The translations under genes were made by a program, and so were the position numbers. From contig CAMVLW010000004.1 in NCBI GenBank assembly GCA_947168445.1, forward strand, positions 1 through 64,000: a DNA stretch of 64,000 nucleotides, given 5' to 3'. Of the stretch, positions 32,201 to 38,975 are shown in pieces (position 1 is the first letter of the stretch; every line of letters starts with the position of its first letter). The notes beneath the pieces were generated by a model that made no database searches, was not told the DNA's origin, and saw only the letters and a list, made by a program, of their open reading frames with translations. Origin of the DNA: an uncultured Clostridia bacterium. GTDB taxonomy: Bacteria; Bacillota; Clostridia; Oscillospirales; Acutalibacteraceae.

Positions 32201-32609
32201 TACCGAAATACAAAGGCGTTGCCCAGTCGCTGTGCGAATCGGCAGCAGCTTTAACAACATCACGGTTAAATTTGTAATACGGGAACCATTCGTCCTCGGA
32301 GCCGTTAAAGCCTGTACCGTACTTTCCGATACTGGTAATCCAACTGCCGTCCACTTCATCATCTGTCAAATAGTCATAATAAGTGGCATTTGTCCAGAAA
32401 ATATTGTTCTTGTTATCTGCGTTGTTCGCGTTAACAGGAGCAGTATAAGTGGTGGAAGCACCGATTTCGCCGTCCACACTCGCCGCAGATGCCGAATTAA
32501 TTCCCGCTGTTACCGCAGGAACAACGCCGGAAGCGACCAAAACCGCCGCCAGCACAGGCGCAACAACCTTTGCCTTCAGGCTTCTGCTTTTGCTGTGTTT
32601 GCTTTGCAA
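29259..32609 (-). CDS. Pilus tip adhesin-like surface protein with atypical sorting motif
   Basis: An 1116-residue exported protein from a TTG (AAAGGAGG upstream). Signal peptide (basic start, then VVAPVLAAVLVASGVVPAV). The N-terminal half has a fibro-slime/PA14-like module (ITFEYSGDDDLWVYI, LVLDLGGNHKQAKG). Then come pilin-type beta domains: TKEVTG...TFTGIPQGAKVKF, an FctA/Spy0128-like domain (DGAFEFELLD, TFYIREKAP), and a last SpaA-like domain (VEFAIYKV, YQWYAIAETDPTTGYF). The C-terminus is a cell-wall sorting region (helix AITLATLFGAAYLLY plus basic tail) but the motif is SPNSG (1071-1075), not LPXTG. First gene of the pilus operon. Confidence 0.82.
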   Translation of the reverse strand: MQSKHSKSRSLKAKVVAPVLAAVLVASGVVPAVTAGINSASAASVDGEIGASTTYTAPVNANNADNKNNIFWTNATYYDYLTDDEVDGSWITSIGKYGTGFNGSEDEWFPYYKFNRDVVKAAADSHSDWATPLYFGNFCNTNGAFNTSGHHKGAAAGYDSDGAKSFKDATNSYNVTRFNYAANNSNGLSNMYQSYQGLMQNTLDANGNLMATGTLKAPYFDPDQLGSYATVINSKFPFRTSVENGVTKYEFDSTNAKDNVYFNWNGTTPTAVNYGSGTTYGVLDGIQYFMNPNDTDSSTGQKYKSGYGIFPFNNRSSQTTGTRYVYFDSKGWANTYCYFFNNSNQTVGADWPGTKMSTYTGGGTNVRIAIPVGATKCVFNDGGSNKTKDVEDLSFGAYWRDNTDVKNWAEKPADAGLSSSGSSENLDYGFGIKTEMNFRVPAGGVDNAGNPITFEYSGDDDLWVYITETGTTNSQLVLDLGGNHKQAKGTINFKDKQAIANDVYGKNEQKKTFTFDYTKSYKMSIFYMERGMLESNCKMSFTMVPLGNAVTVTETINTADINSGLTDAVKALDSFRFTPTAGTNGTDSVSNLSYLTESGSTQTTSNSYFDLKSGGAAHFNTFFTTGDKINVTQSKASNSYLIYDTNWTYTDKVGNQGTSSGITSYTGVKQLINSTTNPDTFEFAELQADFVNTPKVAPVTITKEVTGLANGETDNTEFGGTVYVDLGDGWKTYNLAYTTSDTNTATALTSDGKLADNGKLKNGRTLTFTGIPQGAKVKFEEDKDAIDGEHSFDSVTGGDSGITVRTSDNAITVTNKKLKPSQVTVTLTAHKTLQNADLTDGAFEFELLDSSKQVIETKPCTATGKVTFSTRTYTDAATNTFYIREKAPAEADSDVKSYDDKEYKVVVNVTKSVTKSGITLTPTVTYSLNNNTVDSAEFTNTVKLGEVYVIKSDTAKRDVSGVEFAIYKVSVGGESLDGKSPFKTATTKSMEITNSDGSKKNKTAVHFTDLPLYADNKYYADESQRTYQWYAIAETDPTTGYFKNNTVYYFTLPLSGSYAPQFDYVNGHILSPNSGFGGMFGWQMAGVYAITLATLFGAAYLLYTKRNKKARYRVKK

Positions 32610-32707
32610 ATTTTTTCCTCCTTTTCCATAAAATTACTTAGTATTTGCGCAGATTATTTTCAAAAAGGCAAGCAACTTTTATGAATAATCTACGAATACC
32701 CGATAAC

Positions 32708-32713
32708 ATTATA
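32708..32713 (-). promoter_or_regulatory. Candidate -10 of the pilus operon
   Basis: TATAAT on the minus strand about 100 nt before the tip gene; the -35 is poor. The divergent 398-nt region 32610-33007 is AT-rich and holds no gene. The pilus transcript would have a long leader. Confidence 0.35.
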
Positions 32714-32910
32714 GTATCATTCTACTTGTTTATAATTCTCTGTAAGAATTTTATTAAAGAAAAATAAAAAATTTTTCTATGTTTATCCCACATTTCGCCA
32801 TATTTGTGAAATTGCCTAAATTGCATGTCGTTTTTTCAAAAAATTATACAAATTGCGCCGCTTTCCAAAATAGTTGCTGTTTTTCCGCAGTATTTTGTTC
32901 ATTGCTCAAA

Positions 32911-32939
32911 TTGACTTTGCGCGACAAATTCCGTACAAT
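32911..32939 (+). promoter_or_regulatory. Promoter of the zinc-ribbon membrane protein gene
   Basis: TTGACT at 32911-32916, 17-nt spacer, TACAAT at 32934-32939. Confidence 0.75.
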
Positions 32940-33007
32940 AAATTGGTACGCTATATATAATGAAAAGGAACATCTTACGTACAAGCACAAAAAGGAGAGT
33001 AGAAAAC

Positions 33008-34639
33008 ATGTTTTGTGAAAATTGCGGACATCAGGTAAGAGAGGGCGAGCGCTTTTGCGAGGCGTGCGGCGCTCCGCTGCAGCCGGTTGCGCCGGTTCAG
33101 CCCGCGCAGCAGCAGGCCGAACAGCCTGCACAGCCGTTTGAGCAGCCCGCTCAGCAACCAATTGAGCAGCCGTTTGAGCAGCCCGCTCAGCCCAATCCGT
33201 TTGACGCACCCACACAGCAATATACCCCCACACCGGCACAGCCCGCTCCCAAAAAGCCCATGTCGAAGAAAACCAAGATGATTCTCTTGATTTGCGGCAT
33301 CGGCGCTGCGGTTTTGACAGCGTTTTTGATTGTGCTGTTCACCGCGATTATTCCTGCGGCAAAGAATGCCGGCAAACTCGACCTCAAGGACTACATCATT
33401 GCCAAGTTCGACAATGTTTATGACAGCGACGAGGTCAAGCAGCTTTCCGACGGCAAAATTAACGGTGAGTTTACCGTTGACGTTGAAAAGTTCATCAAGG
33501 AGCAAAAGCTGCCTGAGGACACCGACCCCTATGACACCGCGCTGATGGAGTTTTACAACATTGCCGACATCCGCTTGGAGAAAAAGACAGGCGAGGTAAA
33601 TCCCGAAGATTACAGCAACTATTTCTACGGCGCCAAGCAGGACGACGTGTTCACCGTAATCATCAGCTGGCCGACAGAAGGCGGCGCGCTTGCCGAATCC
33701 TACAAGCGTCAGCTTGCGGGAATTGAAAGCCGCTACGGCGTAGGCTTCAAGACCGAAAACGTCAGCTTTGACGTGAAGCTTGCCGACGAGCTGAGCCGCG
33801 AGGGAATCACCGTTTTGGTTCCGCAGGAAACCGACCTGCTGGGTTATATCAAGAAAAACAACCTGATTGAAACCCAGGGCGACACCGACGGCAGACTTTC
33901 GGTGTCCATTAAGAAATTTGAAACCACCATCGGAGATTTTGTGTTCAAGCACGACAGCGACAGCACTTCGGTGGAGATTTACGACAAGAACAACAAGTAT
34001 ATCGACAGCTTCTATCTTGAATTCTCCGACACCTACCGCCTGAAAAACGGTGATACCGTCACCCTGGGCTATGATAACTACTATGTGGACTATCTGGTGA
34101 ACAAGGGCATTGCACTGACCGGAGAGAAGATTACTTACACCGTCAGCGGCAACGTAACCGCCACAACCGCTCCGGCAACCACCGCACCCGCAGGCAGCAC
34201 ACCCGCTGCGACCACACCCGCAACCACGGCGCCTGCCGCGAGCACTCCGAACACCCAGCCCAAGGAGGAAGGCATGACCGCCGCCGAAGCGAAGGCAAAC
34301 GCGGAATTGCTCAAGGGATATTTGATGGAGCATGTCTACGAAAATGACAGCAAGGCGAAAAAGGGCGACAAGATTGACATTAAGAACATCTACTACTGCC
34401 ACAGCACGGATTCCAGCTACCGCCGCATTGTGTTCATTTATGAGAACACCACCGGAAAATATTTCAGAGCGTTGGAAACCGCTCCCGAATATCTGACCGT
34501 CAAGAACGGCAAGCTGGACGCTTCAATGGCATATTTCAGCGAGAGCGACCCCGGCAAAACCTTGGCGGAGGCAACCGAAAACAACTGGTATCTCAGCGAA
34601 ACCTACAGCAAGTTTTACGATATTACCAAGGTTTTGTAA
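33008..34639 (+). CDS. Zinc-ribbon, single-TM protein with large extracellular region
   Basis: A 543-residue protein from ATG 33008 (AAAGGAG upstream; the ORF track start at 32960 lacks an RBS). Zinc ribbon CENC...CEAC (3-21), a Pro/Gln linker with EQPAQ repeats, membrane helix MILLICGIGAAVLTAFLIVLF (about 80-105), an extracellular domain (about 115-380), a Thr/Ala/Pro stalk (ATTAPATTAPAGS), and a C-terminal domain (about 425-543). I do not recognise the outer domains. It shares the zinc ribbon-TM-stalk plan with the genes at 9680 and 10874 but not their DUF4854-like domain. It is monocistronic. Confidence 0.72.
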   Translation: MFCENCGHQVREGERFCEACGAPLQPVAPVQPAQQQAEQPAQPFEQPAQQPIEQPFEQPAQPNPFDAPTQQYTPTPAQPAPKKPMSKKTKMILLICGIGAAVLTAFLIVLFTAIIPAAKNAGKLDLKDYIIAKFDNVYDSDEVKQLSDGKINGEFTVDVEKFIKEQKLPEDTDPYDTALMEFYNIADIRLEKKTGEVNPEDYSNYFYGAKQDDVFTVIISWPTEGGALAESYKRQLAGIESRYGVGFKTENVSFDVKLADELSREGITVLVPQETDLLGYIKKNNLIETQGDTDGRLSVSIKKFETTIGDFVFKHDSDSTSVEIYDKNNKYIDSFYLEFSDTYRLKNGDTVTLGYDNYYVDYLVNKGIALTGEKITYTVSGNVTATTAPATTAPAGSTPAATTPATTAPAASTPNTQPKEEGMTAAEAKANAELLKGYLMEHVYENDSKAKKGDKIDIKNIYYCHSTDSSYRRIVFIYENTTGKYFRALETAPEYLTVKNGKLDASMAYFSESDPGKTLAEATENNWYLSETYSKFYDITKVL

Positions 34640-34663
34640 GCGGTAAGTAAGTTACAGGTAATA
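34637..34663. repeat. Stop-adjacent TAAGCGGTAAGTAAGTTACAGG repeat
   Basis: Begins at the stop codon of the zinc-ribbon gene. AAGTTACAGGTAA recurs inverted at 41918-41945. Confidence 0.6.
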
Positions 34664-34666
34664 AAG

Positions 34667-34707
34667 AAATCAGTCAGGAGTTATTGTTCCTGACTGATTT
34701 TGTTTTT
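34667..34707. terminator. Bidirectional terminator (zinc-ribbon gene / mutY)
   Basis: AATCAGTCAGGA-GTTATTGT-TCCTGACTGATT followed by TTGTTTTT. It serves two convergent genes. Confidence 0.85.
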
Positions 34708-34712
34708 GCCGT

Positions 34713-35753
34713 TCAGTTTTCCTGTTTCAACATCTTTTGAAACGCCGTGGGCAGGGCGTAGCTTTTCTTCATGTCCTCTGCCGTTGCCCAGATAAAGCCG
34801 CCGCTTTTTTCAATAACGGCAACGCGCCAGCCCTTCATCAGCCAGTCTACATGCGTGAATACGTGCTTGGCTTCCTTTATATAGGAAACGTCCGTGATTT
34901 TCAGTCCCCGGTCCGCAAGGAGAGAACGGATTTCAGCTTCGCTGAGAAAGCCTTCCACATTCGGCAGCTCGTACATACCCGCGAGCAAGCCTGACGCGCC
35001 GCGTTTTCTCAGCGCGGTCTCCCCCGACGGCGCAACAATGTGCAGCACGGTCTTTTGCTCCTGACGGCGCTTTTGCCGCTTGATACGCACAGGCAGCTCG
35101 GCGGTTAAGTTTTCCCTGAACGCCGCACACTGCGCCCGCAGCGGACATTCGGCGCAGTTTGGCTCGCCGTTGGGCAGGCAGACCACCTCGCCCAACTCCA
35201 TCAGCGCTTCGTTAAAGTCGCCCGCCTGCTCCGGCATAACAGCAAAAAGCCGCTGTGTGACCGCCTTCTTGGTTTCGGGCAAAAGCACGTTTTCGCGGCT
35301 TGCGGTCACGCGGGAAATCACGCGCAGCACATTGCCGTCCACGGCGGGCACTTTTTCGTTAAAGCAGATGGAGGCGATTGCGCCGGAGGTGTAGTCTCCG
35401 ATTCCCGCAAGCTTCACAATCTCCGCATAGCGCCGCGGAAAAGCACCGCCGAAATCGTTCATCACGGTCTGTGCCGCCTTTTTGAGATTGCGGGCACGGC
35501 TGTAATAGCCCAAGCCCTCCCACAGCTTGAGCAGACGGTCGTCGCTGACTTCGCTCAGACTCTTTATATCAGGCAATTCGCGCATAAAACGCGCATAATA
35601 CCGCATGACCGCCTCAATCCGCGTTTGCTGCAGCATGATTTCAGACACCCAAACGTGGTACGGCTCCCTGTCCTGCCGCCACGGCAATTCCCGTTTGTTT
35701 TGCGCATACCACGCCAAAAGCGGTGCGGCGATTGCGCCAAGCTTGTTTGACAT
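34713..35753 (-). CDS. mutY: A/G-specific adenine glycosylase
   Basis: A 346-residue base-excision repair enzyme that removes adenine mispaired with 8-oxoguanine. Motifs: LPWRQDREPYHVWVSEIMLQQTR (catalytic Glu), the helix-hairpin-helix LAGIGDYTSGAI, VDGNVLRV (catalytic Asp), and the 4Fe-4S ligands in CLPNGEPNCAECPLRAQC (spacing 6-2-5). The C-terminal 120 residues are the NUDIX-like 8-oxoG recognition domain. GAAGGAG precedes ATG 35753. Complete, single gene. Confidence 0.95.
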   Translation of the reverse strand: MSNKLGAIAAPLLAWYAQNKRELPWRQDREPYHVWVSEIMLQQTRIEAVMRYYARFMRELPDIKSLSEVSDDRLLKLWEGLGYYSRARNLKKAAQTVMNDFGGAFPRRYAEIVKLAGIGDYTSGAIASICFNEKVPAVDGNVLRVISRVTASRENVLLPETKKAVTQRLFAVMPEQAGDFNEALMELGEVVCLPNGEPNCAECPLRAQCAAFRENLTAELPVRIKRQKRRQEQKTVLHIVAPSGETALRKRGASGLLAGMYELPNVEGFLSEAEIRSLLADRGLKITDVSYIKEAKHVFTHVDWLMKGWRVAVIEKSGGFIWATAEDMKKSYALPTAFQKMLKQEN

Positions 35754-35809
35754 AACATCGCTCCTTCAACAGCATTATAAAAATTGCGGCGCGGTTTGTC
35801 AAGACACTG

Positions 35810-35838
35810 TCGACTTTTGCGGAGATTCATGCTATAAT
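35810..35838 (+). promoter_or_regulatory. Promoter of the MmcQ/YjbR gene
   Basis: TCGACT at 35810-35815, 17-nt spacer, TATAAT at 35833-35838 with an upstream TGC (extended -10), 22 nt before the ATG. Confidence 0.7.
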
Positions 35839-35859
35839 GGGCAAAAAGGAGGCGACGGC

Positions 35860-36246
35860 ATGAGCACGCTCAGATTTGAAATTTTTGACTACGCACGCGA
35901 AAAATACGCCGCCGAGCCCGAATTTCCGTGGCTGCGGCTTCCCGATTACGCGGTGCTGCGCCACAGCGACAACCGCAAGTGGTTTGGCATTGTCATGGAC
36001 GTGCCGCGAAACAGGCTTGGACTTTCGGGCGAGGAGCGCGTGGATATTCTCAACGTCAAGCTGCCTGGCGCGGAGGACGTGCTGTTTTACACCTCTCAAC
36101 CGGGGATTTTGCGCGGCTACCACATCAGCCGGGGCAACTGGATTTCGATTCTCCTTGACGGCACCGTACCTCTCGGCGAGGTGAAACGGCTGCTCGATTT
36201 GGGCTTCCGCGTGACCGAAACGCAAAAGAAAAAGAAAAATTTTTAA
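35860..36246 (+). CDS. MmcQ/YjbR family protein
   Basis: A 128-residue protein of the MmcQ/YjbR (CyaY-like fold, double-wing DNA-binding) family: EFPWLRLPDYAVLRHSDNRKWFGIVMDV, then LNVKL, PGILRGYHISRGNWISILLDG and LLDLGFRVTE. Function in the family is not settled. The ORF track adds 83 upstream codons, but AGGAGG sits before ATG 35860 and the promoter lies inside the extension. It ends in a run of lysines. Confidence 0.85.
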   Translation: MSTLRFEIFDYAREKYAAEPEFPWLRLPDYAVLRHSDNRKWFGIVMDVPRNRLGLSGEERVDILNVKLPGAEDVLFYTSQPGILRGYHISRGNWISILLDGTVPLGEVKRLLDLGFRVTETQKKKKNF

Positions 36247-36279
36247 AATTTTCAAATTTCGTCCTTTTTTGTAAGAGTG

Positions 36280-36308
36280 TTGTCATAGTCGGTGTGCTAC
36301 TATATAGT
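36280..36308 (+). promoter_or_regulatory. Promoter of the small ORF at 36360
   Basis: TTGTCA at 36280-36285, 17-nt spacer, TATAGT at 36303-36308. Confidence 0.6.
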
Positions 36309-36359
36309 CACAACAGAAAAACAAAACAACAAAGAAATTTACAAAAAGGAGCGATTCAA

Positions 36360-36554
36360 ATGTTGAAACTCATGCTTTTAGCCACCGCCGCTGCAGCCGC
36401 AGTCTTTACCGCCGCACAGGCAACCAAATCCACTACCGCACCGAAATGCGGAAACGCCGAGTTTATGCCGCCTTCCGAGACCCCGCATTGGAACCGTCCC
36501 GACCTTGACGAGCCGACAGCCGCGCATTACGGAATGGACTATATGTATGTGTGA
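36360..36554 (+). CDS. Small protein with hydrophobic N-terminus, unknown function
   Basis: A 64-residue product: MLKLMLLATAAAAAVFTAAQA is a membrane anchor or signal sequence, followed by a short polar part with PKCGNAEFMPPSE and ending MDYMYV. I do not recognise it. Support for being a gene is good: a promoter at 36280, AGGAGCG 6-10 nt before ATG 36360, and a strong terminator after it. The ORF track start at 36294 lies on top of the promoter and is rejected. Confidence 0.6.
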   Translation: MLKLMLLATAAAAAVFTAAQATKSTTAPKCGNAEFMPPSETPHWNRPDLDEPTAAHYGMDYMYV

Positions 36555-36577
36555 TTCTATGGATAACAAGCAATATA

Positions 36578-36656
36578 AAGAGCCGCTTGGCTTCGGTTGA
36601 CAACGCCATGTGCTGTTTAGGCAACGCATGACAAACCGGAACAAGCGGCTCTTTTG
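36578..36656. terminator. Long-stem terminator
   Basis: AAGAGCCGCTTG pairs with CAAGCGGCTCTT across a 50-nt loop that can fold further, followed by TTTTGC. A T-run equivalent exists on both strands. Confidence 0.7.
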
Positions 36657-36657
36657 C

Positions 36658-36960
36658 TTATAGGTAGGATTTTTTGCGGTTCATATCGGTAATCAGCGAG
36701 GTGATGGCGGAATCGGTTCCTGCATGCAGCGGCTCGCCGCCGCCAAACATGGTGCGCGACTCAATGATGGTGGCGTAATGCGCCGGCTCTTGTCCGGGAT
36801 ACAAGCCGTCAAACCCGGCGTCAAGCGCTTCATCAAAACAGGGCTGGAAATCAGCGCCGTTCTGTGCTATGATAGAGAAGAAATCAAAATCCCCGGAGGT
36901 AAAAAGCATGTTAATCAATTTTAATGAAATACAGGAGCTCACCATGCCGTGCATGAGCAA
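36658..36960 (-). pseudogene. Probable 3' relic of an unrecognised gene
   Basis: The last 60 codons look like a real protein end (GFDGLYPGQEPAHYATII..., TDSAITSLITDMNRKKSYL), but I cannot name the family. The upstream part of the frame is the complement of a cupin gene relic and its promoter, and no RBS supports any start. The likely explanation is a truncated gene whose 5' end was lost in the same rearrangement that deleted the cupin. This is inference; it could also be noncoding. Confidence 0.35.
36845..36873 (+). promoter_or_regulatory. Candidate promoter of the cupin relic / esterase
   Basis: TGGAAA at 36845-36850, 17-nt spacer, TATGAT at 36868-36873 with upstream TGC. Confidence 0.5.
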
Positions 36961-37006
36961 CGGCGAGGACGACTTTGTTATGCTGACAATCGTTGTCGCA
37001 AAATGA
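36908..37006 (+). pseudogene. Internally deleted cupin-domain gene (32-codon relic)
   Basis: CGGAGG and ATG 36908 open a frame MLINFNEIQELTMPCMSNG, which looks like the start of small single-domain cupins of clostridia (MLIDFNEI...xxPGMNxG). It then jumps to EDDFVMLTIVVAK and stops, which looks like the end of the same proteins (xxDLVLLTVVV). About 80 central residues, including the metal-binding beta-barrel, are gone, and the frame is kept. The product cannot be an active cupin. The promoter and RBS remain, and the esterase-like gene starts 19 nt later, so the relic may now act as a leader ORF. Confidence 0.6.
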
Positions 37007-37025
37007 GCCCGGCAAGGAGCGCAAA

Positions 37026-37700
37026 ATGGAAATCAGCGGAAAAACAATTGAAATTTTTAAAGCAACCGTCCCCGGCGCGCCGCTGGTGATTCTCAACAGC
37101 TATCAAAAAAGCGGCGTCGAAATCCTGCGCCATTGCCGTAATTTGGGCTGTCCCGACTTCACGCTGGCGGAAATCACCGGGCTGAACTGGAACGACGACC
37201 TGTCGCCGTGGAAGCTTTCACAGGCGGGCGGCGAAGCCTTCGGCGGCAAGGCAGAGGGCTACCTTGCTGTTTTGCTGCGCGACCTTCTCCCTGCCATAAA
37301 ATCGGCATTGAGCGCTCCGCCAAGCCGGGTTCTGCTCGCAGGCTATTCCCTTGCGGGCTTGTTTGCCCTTTACGCGGCGGCGGGCTGCGGAGAATTTCAG
37401 GCTGTCGCCTCCTGCTCCGGCTCGCTGTGGTACCCCGGCTTTACGGACTATCTCAAAGCCCGCGACCCCGCGCTGCTGCCGCAGACCGTTTATCTCTCAC
37501 TCGGAGACAGAGAAGCCCGCACCAAAAACGAAACGCTGCGCACCGTTGAGGACAACACAAGAGAACTGGCGCAATATCGCGCGCAACACGGAATTGACGC
37601 CGTGTTTGAGCTGAACAAGGGCAACCATTTTCACCAAGCCGCCCTCAGAACCGCCAAGGGCATTTGTTGGATGCTCGGCAGGCTTAATACTATTCTCTGA
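37026..37700 (+). CDS. Alpha/beta-hydrolase fold esterase-like protein
   Basis: A 224-residue protein. Nucleophile elbow GYSLAG (Ser in LLAGYSLAGLFALYAA), probable catalytic Asp in SLGDREARTKN, and His in KGNHFHQA form a normal triad order, like the esterase D/enterochelin-esterase-like family. No signal peptide, so cytosolic. The substrate is unknown; the early WNDDLSPWKL region differs from typical esterase D. ATG 37026 has AAGGAG upstream. Ends at a bidirectional terminator. Confidence 0.75.
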   Translation: MEISGKTIEIFKATVPGAPLVILNSYQKSGVEILRHCRNLGCPDFTLAEITGLNWNDDLSPWKLSQAGGEAFGGKAEGYLAVLLRDLLPAIKSALSAPPSRVLLAGYSLAGLFALYAAAGCGEFQAVASCSGSLWYPGFTDYLKARDPALLPQTVYLSLGDREARTKNETLRTVEDNTRELAQYRAQHGIDAVFELNKGNHFHQAALRTAKGICWMLGRLNTIL

Positions 37701-37705
37701 TAGCA

Positions 37706-37746
37706 AAAACTGCACCCGCGCAAATGACGGGTGCAGTTTAATTTTC
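37706..37746. terminator. Bidirectional terminator
   Basis: AAACTGCACCCG-CGCAAATGA-CGGGTGCAGTTT, then AATTTT, between convergent genes. Confidence 0.85.
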
Positions 37747-37748
37747 TG

Positions 37749-38681
37749 TTAAACTGTATGCAGATATATCGTATCTCCGGGTTTATACGGCGTTTTTACC
37801 TCTTCGCTGTCAAAGGCTTTTACCTCAAGCACCAGCTTGTCGGCACTGCTGCGATAATAGCTGCCGCTGAACAGCTGGCGATACGCCGAATTGCTCTCGC
37901 TGCTGCGGTAATAAACGCGGAAATCTCCGCGGTTGTAATACCCTCCTGTGTCGGCAACCCAATCGTTAAAGCTGATGGTGAAGGTCTTGTCCGAAGCCGA
38001 AGCGCTGTCAAAGCGACAGTTCAACAATCCGCCCTCGGCATCGGCTGCTCTGAAACGGTGAAAGCGCTCAACGGTGTTGAACGAAAGAATTCCGTCGTCG
38101 CTCTCCCACGACCTTTGTTCCTCGTGCGCCTTTTCATCAACATATTTCGAATAGCGGTTGTAATCGACATAAACCGCCTGCTCATAGGGAATAAACAGCA
38201 GATACGGCGCGTTGAGCAAGGTTAAAAGCACGGCGATGATCACCCTTGACCGCATTCTGTGCTTGACGCCGCCGAAAAACTGCTTTGCCGTATAAAGAAA
38301 GCTCACGGCAAAAATCGCGCCGGTTCCAACCACAAACCAAATCACCTCAATGGCGGTTTCAACCACATGGGGATAAACCATGCCGTCATAGGTTTCCTGA
38401 ACACCGAAAACGGAAGCAAACACCAAAAATCCGAGCCACCAAACAGCCACCACGCCGGAAAGGAGCACTGAAAGCGAGGTGATATAAGACACGCCCGCGG
38501 TTTTGAGAACGGTTTTCAGCCGGAACCGCTTTTGAATCATCAAAACGGCAACAGCGGAGAAAAGCAGATTGACCGCCAGCCCGCCAATCAGCGGCAAAAA
38601 ACCGATGGGAGACAACAGCAGCACCATCACCGCAGGGTCAAAATCATACAGCCTGAAACTTCTTTTTTTCCGGTTCTTCAT
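37749..38681 (-). CDS. Four-TM membrane protein of unknown function
   Basis: A 310-residue protein. A basic N-terminus (MKNRKKRSFRLYDFD), then four membrane helices between about 17 and 175 (for example MVLLLSPIGFLPLIGGLAV, VIIAVLLTLLNAPYLLFI). The last 130 residues are an outside or inside soluble domain with aromatic-rich strands (GGYYNRGDFRVYYRSS). I do not recognise the family. It starts with AAGGTGAGCGC upstream, a modest RBS. It is convergent with the esterase-like gene and divergent from a tiny lipoprotein ORF. Confidence 0.65.
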   Translation of the reverse strand: MKNRKKRSFRLYDFDPAVMVLLLSPIGFLPLIGGLAVNLLFSAVAVLMIQKRFRLKTVLKTAGVSYITSLSVLLSGVVAVWWLGFLVFASVFGVQETYDGMVYPHVVETAIEVIWFVVGTGAIFAVSFLYTAKQFFGGVKHRMRSRVIIAVLLTLLNAPYLLFIPYEQAVYVDYNRYSKYVDEKAHEEQRSWESDDGILSFNTVERFHRFRAADAEGGLLNCRFDSASASDKTFTISFNDWVADTGGYYNRGDFRVYYRSSESNSAYRQLFSGSYYRSSADKLVLEVKAFDSEEVKTPYKPGDTIYLHTV

Positions 38682-38791
38682 GCGCTCACCTTCTTTTTTT
38701 CATTATACACTTGAATGACGAAAAAATCAATTGCTTTTATTATTTTGCTATGCTACAATAAACCTATCGTACAAACAAATGAGGTGTTTTT

Positions 38792-38917
38792 ATGAAAAAA
38801 ACCCTTTGCGCCCTGCTTGCCGTTCTTCTGTGCGGTTCGCTGATTGGCTGTCAGTCCGCCGCCGAGCAAAGCAGCAGCGAAAAAACTGCTGCAAAGCATG
38901 TTCGCGGAAACCAATGA
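38792..38917 (+). CDS. Tiny lipoprotein, possibly a frameshifted or truncated gene
   Basis: A 41-residue product not in the ORF track: MKKTLCALLAVLLCGSLIGC is a good lipoprotein signal (lipobox LIGC), followed by only 21 residues, ending KHVRGNQ. GAGGTG lies 8 nt before the ATG and a strong terminator follows. A six-A run in GCGAAAAAACTGC could mark a frameshift: the other frame reads EKLLQSMFAETNEN and stops 8 nt later. Either way the mature part is very short. A free lipopeptide or a decayed lipoprotein gene are both possible. Confidence 0.5.
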   Translation: MKKTLCALLAVLLCGSLIGCQSAAEQSSSEKTAAKHVRGNQ

Positions 38918-38930
38918 GAATTAAACAGAA

Positions 38931-38964
38931 CCCCCGAAGGAACACGCCTTCGGGGTGATTTTTT
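38931..38964 (+). terminator. Intrinsic terminator
   Basis: CCCCGAAGG-AACAC-GCCTTCGGGG followed by TGATTTTTT. Confidence 0.85.
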
Positions 38965-38975
38965 GAAATGAAACG

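Noticed and set aside
32975-34402. 475-codon minus-strand ORF opposite the zinc-ribbon gene
   Set aside because: Shadow ORF; the plus strand has promoter, RBS, zinc ribbon and TM.
36294-36359. Upstream start of the 64-residue small protein
   Set aside because: The extension overlaps the -10 element at 36303-36308 and lacks an RBS.
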